Assembly (NCBI GenBank): GCA_938041275.1
Contig: CALISH010000121.1
Span: forward strand, 1-20,673
Direction of reading: 5' to 3'
Length of the DNA: 20,673 nucleotides
Source of the DNA: an uncultured Solobacterium sp.
GTDB taxonomy: Bacteria; Bacillota_I; Bacilli_A; Erysipelotrichales; Erysipelotrichaceae
The notes under the pieces are model-generated. The model did no database searches and was not told the DNA's origin. It was given only the letters and a program-made list of their open reading frames with translations. The first letter of the stretch is position 1; every line of letters starts with the position of its first letter. Below, one piece after another: positions 14,007-20,673 of the stretch. The position numbers and the translations under genes were made by a program.

Positions 14007-14943
14007 AGTTGTAATCATTGGTGGTGGACATGGACAGTCATTAATCTGTCGTGGTGTTAAGACCATTTCAAATATTGATTTAAACGCAATTGTTACGGTC
14101 GCTGATGATGGCGGTAGTACGGGACGTCTACGTAAGAACTTTCATATTCCAGCGATGGGTGATATTCGAAATGTCATGATCAGTATGGCAGAAAGTGAAA
14201 ATATGTTAAGTTCCCTCATGGATTATCGCTTTGATGATCCGGATGGAAAAGAAGATGATATTCTTGGCCACAATCTAGGGAATCTTATCCTAACTGCACT
14301 TACACAACAGACAGGTTCTTTTATGACAGCCATTCAGGAAGTGAGTCACATCTTAAACGTAAAGGGCAATATCATCCCTGCAAGTACGGATGTAATCACT
14401 TTGTATGCACGTATGGAAGATGGCGTTATTGTGCGTGGAGAAGCGAATATTCCAAATCATAATCACCACATTACACGTGTGTTCTATCAGGATGAAGTAC
14501 ATGCATGTAAAGAAGCGGTTGAAGCGATACAAAATGCAGACCTAGTTATCTATGGCATCGGTTCTGTTTATACAAGTATTTTGCCGAATGTTATCATTCC
14601 AGAAATTCAAGAAGCGTTATGTAGTACAAAGGCAGAGTTAGTTTATTTCTGTAATGCGATGACACAACCTGGTGAAACAGATGGGTATTCAGTAGAAGAC
14701 CATGTAGACGCATTATTATATCACCATGCGCCTGTTGATAAAGTGATTGTGGCATGTGATGAGATACCAGAGAAGATATTAGAACGTTATTCGGTAAATG
14801 GAAGTACAAAGGTCAATCTTTTGAAGCAAGACCATCCTTATCAGGTAGTAACAAAAGAATTACTCAGCTTCCGTAATGGATTTATTCACCATGATCCAGA
14901 AAAAATCAAGGCAGTGATTCAAGAATTGCTGGAGGTGAAGTAA
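13993..14943 (+). CDS. yvcK: YvcK-family gluconeogenesis factor (CofD-like)
   Basis: 316-aa cytosolic protein of the YvcK/CofD-like family, which binds UDP-sugars and in Bacillus is needed for growth on gluconeogenic carbon and for normal cell-wall synthesis. Motifs: IIGGGHGQS at the N-terminus, VTVADDGGSTGRLR, MGDIRNV, GHNLGNLIL, and the later IYGIGSVYTSILPN and FCNAMTQPGETDGYS. The length is typical. The ATG lies inside the rapZ 3' end; the last base of its TAA is the first base of the whiA ATG (TAATG). Position and motifs make the assignment secure. Confidence 0.95.
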   Translation: MKKHKVVIIGGGHGQSLICRGVKTISNIDLNAIVTVADDGGSTGRLRKNFHIPAMGDIRNVMISMAESENMLSSLMDYRFDDPDGKEDDILGHNLGNLILTALTQQTGSFMTAIQEVSHILNVKGNIIPASTDVITLYARMEDGVIVRGEANIPNHNHHITRVFYQDEVHACKEAVEAIQNADLVIYGIGSVYTSILPNVIIPEIQEALCSTKAELVYFCNAMTQPGETDGYSVEDHVDALLYHHAPVDKVIVACDEIPEKILERYSVNGSTKVNLLKQDHPYQVVTKELLSFRNGFIHHDPEKIKAVIQELLEVK

Positions 14944-15887
14944 TGTCATTTGCGGCAGAGGTAAAACAAGAAGTAGCCCAAAAGATTATGGAGGGTAATG
15001 ATATACGTGCTGAACTATCTGCACTCATTCAAATGACATCATCACTTTCCTTATCCAATCGCGGCATGACTTTATTAGTGAGTTTAGAAAATGCGGCTGT
15101 TTCACGTACAATTTATCGTTTAGTGAAAGAACGATATGGCGTAGAAATTAGTTTGTTTGTAAAAAGAAAGATGAATCTTCGTAAGAATCGTATTTACGGT
15201 ATGCGTATTATGAGTGCGGCCCCAAAGATTCTAGAAGATTTAGGAATTTATAGTACGCGTGGTTTATTAGATAAGCCACTTGCGAAAATCGTACAGACCA
15301 ACAATAATGCACGTGCCTATTTAGCAGGAGCGTTTATGGCAGGTGGCTCTATCAACTCACCAGAAAAATCATCCTATCACTTGGAGATTACAGCTACCAG
15401 TGAAGAACATGCATTATTTATGGTATCCCTGTTGGAGCGATTTAACATTCATGCAAAGATTACAACACGTCGAAAGAAAGTAATTCTGTATGTGAAGTCA
15501 GCTGAAAAAATTGCGGATTTCTTGCGTTTGATTGAAGCTGACCAAGCAGTCTTGAAGTTTGAAAATATTCGTATTTCAAGAGACTTTAGTAACTCTTTGC
15601 AACGCATGAATAATATGGACTTAGCCAATGAAGTAAAAGCGGTTGCGGCTGCGAGTGGACAACTTGATGATATTCGTATCTTAGAAGAAAATCAGAAGAT
15701 AGAAACATTAGACCGTAAACTACAAGATATCATCACACTCCGTAAGACAAACCCAGAAGCTTCCTTAATGGAGCTGTGTAGTATCTATGAACGTCAGACA
15801 GGAGAAATTGTTTCGAAGTCAGGCATGAAACATCGCTTTGTGAAGATTCATGAACTAGCGATGAAAGAGGTAAAACAAGATGAATAG
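14943..15887 (+). CDS. whiA: WhiA-family DNA-binding regulator
   Basis: 314-aa protein with a degenerate LAGLIDADG homing-endonuclease-like fold followed by a helix-turn-helix. It is involved in cell division and chromosome segregation in Bacillota and in sporulation in actinomycetes. Visible landmarks: N-terminal SFAAEVKQEVA, the LAGAFMAGGSINSPEKSSYHLEI block in place of LAGLIDADG catalysis, and the C-terminal NPEASLMELCSIYERQTGEIVSKSGMKHRF helix-turn-helix. GGAGGTG precedes the ATG by a few nt, within yvcK. In many relatives an HPr-like gene (crh) follows; here a small membrane gene follows, overlapping by 8 nt. Confidence 0.95.
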   Translation: MSFAAEVKQEVAQKIMEGNDIRAELSALIQMTSSLSLSNRGMTLLVSLENAAVSRTIYRLVKERYGVEISLFVKRKMNLRKNRIYGMRIMSAAPKILEDLGIYSTRGLLDKPLAKIVQTNNNARAYLAGAFMAGGSINSPEKSSYHLEITATSEEHALFMVSLLERFNIHAKITTRRKKVILYVKSAEKIADFLRLIEADQAVLKFENIRISRDFSNSLQRMNNMDLANEVKAVAAASGQLDDIRILEENQKIETLDRKLQDIITLRKTNPEASLMELCSIYERQTGEIVSKSGMKHRFVKIHELAMKEVKQDE

Positions 15888-16167
15888 AACACAACTACAG
15901 ACGGCGGTATCCACAATTGTATTCTTGGTTATCGTGATGTTGATATTTCGCTACCTATGGTGGCTCATCCTATTATTACTATTACCAATTGTAGGATTTG
16001 TGATTTATGGGTTGATACAAGCCAGAAGATTAAATAAGCAGATGGAAAACGCTGCAGCAGAAGAATTGGATATTGATCGTACTTTCTATCAGTCATATTC
16101 AAGCCCTAAGAAAAATCAAAGTGATATCATTGATGTCGAATATGAGGAACATACAGACGGAGAATAA
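15880..16167 (+). CDS. Small two-helix membrane protein of unknown function
   Basis: 95 aa. A polar start (MNRTQLQTAVS) leads into one long hydrophobic stretch, about residues 11-48 (IVFLVIVMLIFRYLWWLILL, then LLLPIVGFVIYGLIQ), probably two helices with a tight turn. A charged cytosolic tail ends in EYEEHTDGE. Its ATG lies within the whiA end, with AGAGG about 10 nt upstream, and it is followed by a 4-nt gap to the next gene. Translation is thus likely coupled to the operon. No family is recognised. Confidence 0.7.
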   Translation: MNRTQLQTAVSTIVFLVIVMLIFRYLWWLILLLLLPIVGFVIYGLIQARRLNKQMENAAAEELDIDRTFYQSYSSPKKNQSDIIDVEYEEHTDGE

Positions 16168-16171
16168 GACT

Positions 16172-17092
16172 ATGGAAAACGTAACCACTGAAATATTAGA
16201 AAATGATTTTACAACTTTACAAGTGATGGATTGGCCTATGGTTCAAGAATATTTACAGCGTTGTAAATATGAAGAATCAAATCACAATATTATTAATATG
16301 ATTATGTGGTTACAGACATATCCGCTGTTTTACTATAAAAGAGAAGAGTATTTGTTGTTGTTGGGCATACATGAAGGATGTTTCTTCATGTATATGCCAC
16401 TATGTGAAAAACAATATATCGCTGAAGCGATAAAAAAGGGTAAAGAAATCTTTGACCACTATGGACACGACTTTACACTCAGCTGTTTTACAAAAGAGAT
16501 GGTAGACGAAGTCGTTAAACTATATCCAGAATATACAGCTATCCATGAAAGTTGGGCAGACGATTATGTCTATGATGGAGAACGTTTACGTACCTATGCT
16601 GGTAAGAAAATGCAAAAAAAGCGCAATCATTTGAATGCGTTCTATAAAGACTTTGAGGGTAGATGGTCATATGAAACTCTTGATGAGACCAATATCGATG
16701 ATTGTATTGGATATTTGAAGGATTGGAAATCAGAAGATCCAGATGATTTCTTACAGAGTGAGAGAATCGGTACATTCCGCATCTTAGACTTGTATGATGA
16801 ATTACCTTGTAAGGGTGGTTTGATTCGAATCGATGGAAAGGTATGTGCCTTTGCGATTGGATCAATGTTGTCGGACCGTATGTGCCAAGAGAATATCGAA
16901 AAGGCAGATGGAGATGTAAGAGGTCTTTATCAGTGCATCATGAAAGAGATGTTAAGTCATGAATTTCCTGGCATTGAACTCGTGAATCGTGAAGATGATA
17001 CAGGTCGTGAGAATCTAAGAGCTGCGAAACTGTCCTATCACCCAGTCAATATTATTGAGAAGTATCGTATTAAGAAAGGTGTTGAATCATGA
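16172..17092 (+). CDS. DUF2156 / phosphatidylglycerol-lysyltransferase-like GNAT-fold protein
   Basis: 306-aa soluble protein resembling the C-terminal domain of MprF-type lysyl-phosphatidylglycerol synthases, but without the membrane flippase part. Relevant features are KMQKKRNHLNAFYKDF, GGLIRIDGKVCAFAIGSML, IELVNREDDTGRENLRAAK and a terminal YRIKK. Members without membrane domains are common in Bacillota and of uncertain role; aminoacyl transfer to a lipid or peptide is possible but not shown. The start is the ATG of MENVTTEIL with GGAGA 8 nt upstream; the frame is open 33 codons further upstream but that part overlaps the small membrane gene out of frame. Its TGA overlaps the next ATG by 4 nt. 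Confidence 0.8.
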   Translation: MENVTTEILENDFTTLQVMDWPMVQEYLQRCKYEESNHNIINMIMWLQTYPLFYYKREEYLLLLGIHEGCFFMYMPLCEKQYIAEAIKKGKEIFDHYGHDFTLSCFTKEMVDEVVKLYPEYTAIHESWADDYVYDGERLRTYAGKKMQKKRNHLNAFYKDFEGRWSYETLDETNIDDCIGYLKDWKSEDPDDFLQSERIGTFRILDLYDELPCKGGLIRIDGKVCAFAIGSMLSDRMCQENIEKADGDVRGLYQCIMKEMLSHEFPGIELVNREDDTGRENLRAAKLSYHPVNIIEKYRIKKGVES

Positions 17093-18003
17093 TTACAAAA
17101 GCAACGAAAGAACAAGCTACCGAAGTAAAGAATCTTTGGAAAGTATGTTTTCCACAAGAGGATGAAGGTTACATTGATTATTATTTTAAGAATCTATTTG
17201 TGCCAGAAAATTGCTTTGTATACGTAGAAGAGGGGCATGTTGTCTCGGCAGTCATTCGCGCTCCACATGCGATGATGTTTAATGATAAAGTTTTACGTAC
17301 TAGCATGATTCTAGGTGTTTGCACATTACCTGCATATCGCAAGCGTGGATATATGAAGCGTTTGATGGAAATTGTATTAGACGCATGCGAGCATACTGAA
17401 CTGATTACGCTCATTCAGGCATATGATCAGAAACTATATGAACCATATGGGTTCCGCAATATCTACAATCGCTCAACCTATCGCTTAACACGCGATGATG
17501 TAAAGCGTAGTACAAACTTTGGATGTTCCTATGAACCAACAGCGATTGATTTACTAAAGGTTTACTCTGCATTTATCCGTCGATTCAATGGTTACTATGC
17601 AAGAGACCTAGAATACTTTGTAAAGTATAAGAAAGAAATCAACGCACAAGGTGGCAAGATTGTAGCCTACTACAATGGCAAAGACCAAATCAGAGGATAT
17701 GCGACGATGTTGCCAAAGGGAGATGTTTTAGAAATTGAAGAACTCATCTACCTTGATTCTACTGCCCTTATGAAACTATGTAACGCAGCGCTATTTGAAA
17801 AGGATGTTGTGGAATTACATGTATCAGAAGCAGAAGATTTAACGCTCGTATTCCCAGAGACAAAGGTTGAGACATATGGTTCTACAATGGCAAGACTCAA
17901 TGACGCAAAGCTATTCTCAAAACTTGTAGGTAGAGATATCTCTACGGTTGAACAAGCGTTTGCGACAAGTATCAAACCACTTAATCTAAATGAATTTGCA
18001 TAA
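17089..18003 (+). CDS. Eis-like GNAT N-acetyltransferase
   Basis: 304-aa acetyltransferase. The N-terminal GNAT fold has the acetyl-CoA loop in LGVCTLPAYRKRGYMKRLM, preceded by EEGHVVSAVIRAPH and followed by AYDQKLYEPYGF. The second half looks like a further GNAT-like or substrate domain, as in Eis proteins (which acetylate amines, including aminoglycosides in mycobacteria). The true substrate here is unknown. It overlaps the upstream DUF2156 gene by 4 nt (ATGA), so the two GNAT-fold proteins are made together. It is the last gene of the rapZ operon; a terminator follows directly. Confidence 0.82.
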   Translation: MITKATKEQATEVKNLWKVCFPQEDEGYIDYYFKNLFVPENCFVYVEEGHVVSAVIRAPHAMMFNDKVLRTSMILGVCTLPAYRKRGYMKRLMEIVLDACEHTELITLIQAYDQKLYEPYGFRNIYNRSTYRLTRDDVKRSTNFGCSYEPTAIDLLKVYSAFIRRFNGYYARDLEYFVKYKKEINAQGGKIVAYYNGKDQIRGYATMLPKGDVLEIEELIYLDSTALMKLCNAALFEKDVVELHVSEAEDLTLVFPETKVETYGSTMARLNDAKLFSKLVGRDISTVEQAFATSIKPLNLNEFA

Positions 18004-18026
18004 GAAGGGTGTATATCCTTCTTTTT
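18002..18026 (+). terminator. Terminator after the rapZ-to-GNAT operon
   Basis: Stem AAGAAGG / CCTTCTT (18002-18008, 18017-18023) with an 8-nt loop, ending in a five-T run. The stem begins at the second base of the stop codon. Confidence 0.82.
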
Positions 18027-18078
18027 CTGTGCTATATAATAAATAAAAACAGAAATTTATATCATTGAGGTGATTGTT

Positions 18079-18729
18079 ATGAGAAGAGATCGAAATCCAT
18101 TTTTGATTATTGCAATCATAATCTTATCCGTTATAGTTGTAAGAGCTTTGGCACGTGGGGCGTTATTGAGATTACCACAATATCCAGAATACTTTAGGGA
18201 ACAAATTATTAATTCTACAGATCAAGATACAATCAAAGAAATCAAAGTAACAAAACTAGAAGAGTTTCATTTAAAATTTGACTATAGTGATGTCATTGGT
18301 TGTAAAACAGGGGTTCCTCCTTGGGATTGTGGGATAGAGAACCTACAAATTATAAACATCTATGTTCAAAGAAATTATTTTGCACATAAGCAGTATATTG
18401 GTAAATATTTTGAATATATTGTAAATTCATATCGCAATAAGAAGGGATATACCTTTCGATTGTATGTCACGAAGGAAAATTTACCGCATCAATTTACAAA
18501 TTTACATCCTGTCGATTCGGAAAGAGAAGAGTACACCATAGGGGGGAGAATCGTAACGGTACAGAAGTTATCTGACGAGGGAGCTAAAGCACTGAATTTT
18601 TATCTGACTAGTAACGATTGGTATGGCTATAAACTTATGGGACTTATCGCTTACGAAAACCAAGAAACAATTGCGGATAGCACATCGGATATTCAAGAGA
18701 TTCTTGAAAAGTTATTAAAGGACCATTAA
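18079..18729 (+). CDS. Hypothetical membrane-anchored protein
   Basis: 216 aa. After a basic start (MRRDRNPF), one hydrophobic helix spans about residues 8-26 (FLIIAIIILSVIVVRAL). An extracytoplasmic or cytosolic domain of about 190 aa follows, with aromatic-rich stretches, two Cys close together (GCKTGVPPWDCG) that could form a disulfide, and a helical C-terminus. The start is ATG 18079 with GAGG 8 nt upstream; the in-frame GTG at 18070 overlaps that site. A TATAAT at 18035-18040 may be its -10, without a clear -35. It stands alone between two transcription units. No family is recognised. Confidence 0.6.
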   Translation: MRRDRNPFLIIAIIILSVIVVRALARGALLRLPQYPEYFREQIINSTDQDTIKEIKVTKLEEFHLKFDYSDVIGCKTGVPPWDCGIENLQIINIYVQRNYFAHKQYIGKYFEYIVNSYRNKKGYTFRLYVTKENLPHQFTNLHPVDSEREEYTIGGRIVTVQKLSDEGAKALNFYLTSNDWYGYKLMGLIAYENQETIADSTSDIQEILEKLLKDH

Positions 18730-18809
18730 AAATAAGTATAAAAAGTCGTTAAATTCACATGATGCTAATTTATATAAAAAGTTAGAAGAATTTTTAGTGA
18801 AATTCATCA

Positions 18810-18823
18810 CGTTAGCGCTTACA
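18810..18823 (-). promoter_or_regulatory. CcpA cre-like site upstream of gap
   Basis: On the minus strand TGTAAGCGCTAACG matches the published cre consensus TGWNANCGNTNWCA at every fixed position except the last base. It lies 15 nt upstream of the -35 box, a position seen for activation rather than roadblock repression. CcpA itself is not encoded in this window. Confidence 0.5.
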
Positions 18824-18838
18824 TTCAAATGCTCTTAA

Positions 18839-18867
18839 TTGACCGAAAACATATAAAAACATATAAT
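18839..18867 (+). promoter_or_regulatory. Promoter of gap
   Basis: -35 TTGACC (18839-18844), 17-bp spacer, -10 TATAAT (18862-18867). It is a near-consensus sigma-A type promoter, fitting a highly expressed glycolytic gene. Confidence 0.85.
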
Positions 18868-18880
18868 ATAAGTGCAACAA

Positions 18881-18902
18881 AAGGAGGTCTTTGAAAGACA
18901 AT
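18881..18902 (+). promoter_or_regulatory. gap ribosome binding site with hairpin spacer
   Basis: AAGGAGG (18881-18887) lies 15 nt before the ATG at 18903 and 3 nt before an in-frame TTG at 18891. Between them GTCT-TTGAA-AGAC (18887-18899) can fold and shorten the effective distance to the ATG. Confidence 0.5.
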
Positions 18903-19922
18903 ATGACAGATGTAAGAGTTGCTATTAACGGTTTTGGCCGTATTGGCCGTCTAGCTTTTAGACAAATGTTTGTAGCTGAAGGTTACGAAGTTGTTGCAAT
19001 CAACGACTTAACAACACCTCACATGCTAGCTTACTTATTAAAGCATGATACAACACACGGTAAGTGGGATCATGAAATCTCTGCAGATGATGAAAAGGGA
19101 ACAATCACTGTAGATGGTAAGGAAATTACAATTTATAAGGAAGCTGATGCTAGCAACCTACCTTGGGGTCAATTAGACATCGATGTAGTTCTAGAATGCA
19201 CAGGCTTCTACACAAGCAAAGCTAAGTCTGAAGCACACATCAAGGCTGGTGCTAAGAAGGTTGTTATCTCTGCTCCTGCAGGAAACGACTTACCAACAGT
19301 AGTTTACGGTGTAAACGAACATGTTGTAACAGCTGAAGACAAGATTATCTCTGCTGCTTCATGTACAACAAACTGCTTAGCTCCAATGGCTAAGGCATTA
19401 AATGATTTATATCCAATCCAATCTGGTATCATGACAACAGTTCATGCTTACACAGGTGATCAGATGATTTTGGATGGACCACAGCGTAAGGGTGACTTAC
19501 GTCGTTCCCGTGCTGGTGCTTGCAATATCGTTCCTAACTCAACAGGTGCTGCTAAGGCTATCGGTCTTGTAATTCCTGAGTTAAATGGTAAGTTAATCGG
19601 TGCTGCTCAGCGTGTTCCTGTTCCTACAGGTTCAACAACACTCTTGATCTCTGTAGTTAAGGGTAAGGATGTAACTGTTGATTCTATCAACGCTGCAATG
19701 AAGGCTGCTGCTTCTGAAAGCTTCGGCTACAATGAAGAAGAAATCGTTTCTTCTGACATCGTTGATGAAACACATGGTTCTATCTTCGACGCTACACAGA
19801 CAATGGTAGCTAAGATTGATGACGACACATACCAGGTACAGACAGTTTCTTGGTATGACAATGAGAACTCTTATACTTCTCAGATGGTTCGTACAATCAA
19901 GTACTTCGCTAACGTTAAGTAA
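18903..19922 (+). CDS. gap: Glyceraldehyde-3-phosphate dehydrogenase (NAD-type)
   Basis: 339-aa glycolytic enzyme oxidising glyceraldehyde 3-phosphate to 1,3-bisphosphoglycerate. The Rossmann motif INGFGRIGR is near residues 8-16, and INDLTTP carries Asp35, the NAD-selecting acidic residue. The catalytic Cys is in SAASCTTNCLAP; TVHAYTGDQ carries the catalytic His. WYDNENSY is near the C-terminus. The length is typical. Codon choice looks strongly biased (many GCT, GGT and AAG codons), as expected for high expression. The start is ATG 18903 rather than TTG 18891; the TTG is too close to the Shine-Dalgarno. It is a single-gene unit with its own promoter and terminator. Confidence 0.97.
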   Translation: MTDVRVAINGFGRIGRLAFRQMFVAEGYEVVAINDLTTPHMLAYLLKHDTTHGKWDHEISADDEKGTITVDGKEITIYKEADASNLPWGQLDIDVVLECTGFYTSKAKSEAHIKAGAKKVVISAPAGNDLPTVVYGVNEHVVTAEDKIISAASCTTNCLAPMAKALNDLYPIQSGIMTTVHAYTGDQMILDGPQRKGDLRRSRAGACNIVPNSTGAAKAIGLVIPELNGKLIGAAQRVPVPTGSTTLLISVVKGKDVTVDSINAAMKAAASESFGYNEEEIVSSDIVDETHGSIFDATQTMVAKIDDDTYQVQTVSWYDNENSYTSQMVRTIKYFANVK

Positions 19923-19938
19923 TTAACCTAAGCAATCT

Positions 19939-19972
19939 AAAAATCACACTTCTTATGAGGTGTGATTTTTTT
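19939..19972. terminator. Strong bidirectional terminator between gap and the amidohydrolase gene
   Basis: A 14-bp stem AAAAATCACACTTC / GAGGTGTGATTTTT (one T-G pair) with a TTAT loop and a run of seven T. The A-rich left arm gives a T-run on the other strand, so it can also end the convergent minus-strand gene. Confidence 0.92.
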
Positions 19973-19985
19973 GCGTATTTGCTCT

Positions 19986-20673
19986 TTATTTTTGATATAC
20001 AATTTTACCATTAATGATTGTCATATATACATCTAACGAACGACAGTCTCTTGGGTTCATATGCAGAATATCACCATCAATAACTGCAAAGTCTGCAAGT
20101 TTCCCAACTGTAATTGATCCCAAATCATCTTCACGACAGAAGTCATATGCACCACCGAATGTCCAACTTTCCAATACTTCATATGGGGTTAAACAATTAG
20201 CCTGGTTGAATGGAATACCACCTTCAGGAAATAGACCTGTGACAGAGTAATAAATAGATTCAGGTATATGATCGATAACAAGTGGGAGGTCAGTCCCACA
20301 GCATAGTGGGACACCATAATCGTTCATCTTACGCCGATTCCAATAATTTTTTCCACGCTCTAAGCCAATCTGTTTTTTAATCATTCCGACTTTATCATTG
20401 TAACTAGTGATTGATTGAATTTGAGGATAATATTCGCAAATAATACCAAGTTCTGCCATACGTTTTAAATCAACTGGATCACTAAATTCTGCTTCCGTTA
20501 TAGCATGGCGATTTATTAGTTTACCATTAGCATTTTTTTCGCATTGACTAAAAATATCTACAGCTTTAGCTACAGCACCATCGCCTTGAGCATTTAGTGA
20601 AAATCGAGTACCAAGTTTATCGGCTTCAAGTACTTCATCCTGAATTAACTCCCAATTAATATCAAGTTTACAT
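19986..20673 (-). CDS. Divergent amidohydrolase family 3 (YtcJ-like), C-terminal part; 5' end outside window
   Basis: The frame stays open to the window edge, so 228 C-terminal residues are seen; the ATG at 20459 is internal. Family-3 landmarks are recognisable: FSLNAQGDGAVAKAVD (usual form HAxGDxA), RHAITEAE (usual RHxIEHA), DLKRMAELGIICEYYPQ, CCGTDLPLV and the ending LGSITVGKLADFAVIDGDI, with IINGKIVYQK as the last beta strand. Two histidines that normally sit in the first two motifs are Asn/Gln-type and Glu here, so metal binding may differ or be lost. The substrate is unknown. It is convergent with gap and shares its terminator. Some related families tolerate such changes, so activity cannot be ruled out. 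Confidence 0.8.
   Translation of the reverse strand, partial: CKLDINWELIQDEVLEADKLGTRFSLNAQGDGAVAKAVDIFSQCEKNANGKLINRHAITEAEFSDPVDLKRMAELGIICEYYPQIQSITSYNDKVGMIKKQIGLERGKNYWNRRKMNDYGVPLCCGTDLPLVIDHIPESIYYSVTGLFPEGGIPFNQANCLTPYEVLESWTFGGAYDFCREDDLGSITVGKLADFAVIDGDILHMNPRDCRSLDVYMTIINGKIVYQK

Noticed and set aside
18750..18810. Terminator after the hypothetical gene at 18079
   Set aside because: Only 4-7 bp scattered inverted matches (for example GTGA/TCAC) without a T-run; not enough to call a terminator.
1..20673. tRNA, rRNA, CRISPR array, riboswitch
   Set aside because: No cloverleaf with a TTCGA-type arm, no regularly spaced repeats, and no long structured leader with known riboswitch motifs were seen by eye.

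Overview
The window is AT-rich, densely packed low-GC Gram-positive DNA. Its gene set is hprK, an lgt/ppaX-like gene, rapZ-yvcK-whiA, uvrA and gap, and it uses strong AGGAGG-type ribosome binding sites. This points to a Bacillota chromosome. The sequence style and domain fusions would fit Erysipelotrichia, but that placement is an inference, not a demonstration.

Layout. (1) 1-1433: the 3' part of uvrA, ending at a hairpin shared with the convergent operon. (2) 1465-3902, minus strand: a two-gene surface O-acylation operon (SGNH-type protein followed by an MBOAT acyltransferase, ATGA-coupled). (3) 3987-5398: a complete but inactivated IS1202/ISNCY-type insertion sequence with imperfect 27-bp ends and a perfect 18-bp target duplication. 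It lies just upstream of the acylation operon and abuts a relic of what looks like another transposase (5415-5600). (4) 5732-8051: hprK, then one gene that fuses a seven-helix Lgt-like membrane domain to a PpaX-like HAD phosphatase. The Lgt domain has lost the Lgt catalytic motifs. (5) 8058-11507: an accessory stretch with a membrane-bound XRE-type regulator, an ImmA/IrrE-like HExxH protease and, on the opposite strand, an ABC exporter ATPase/permease pair. (6) 11674-12996, minus: a glycosyltransferase fused to a MarR-like winged-helix domain. (7) 13131-18003: rapZ-yvcK-whiA, a small membrane protein and two GNAT-fold genes, almost all overlapping or nearly so, ending in a terminator. (8) 18079-18738: an unknown membrane-anchored protein. 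(9) 18810-19970: gap, with a good promoter, a CcpA cre-like site upstream and a strong bidirectional terminator. (10) 19986-20673, minus: the 3' part of a divergent family-3 amidohydrolase.

How the parts connect. HprK phosphorylates HPr on serine and so feeds CcpA. A cre-like site sits in front of gap, and YvcK and RapZ are linked to central carbon and cell-wall precursor control, so much of the core here couples sugar status to metabolism and the envelope. The O-acylation operon, the glycosyltransferase and the DUF2156 gene add cell-surface functions.

The most unusual items are the two domain fusions (pseudo-Lgt/HAD, and glycosyltransferase/MarR), the regulator-protease pair with a membrane-tethered HTH protein, and the IS insertion that changes the 5' end of the acylation operon. 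No tRNA, rRNA or CRISPR array was seen.
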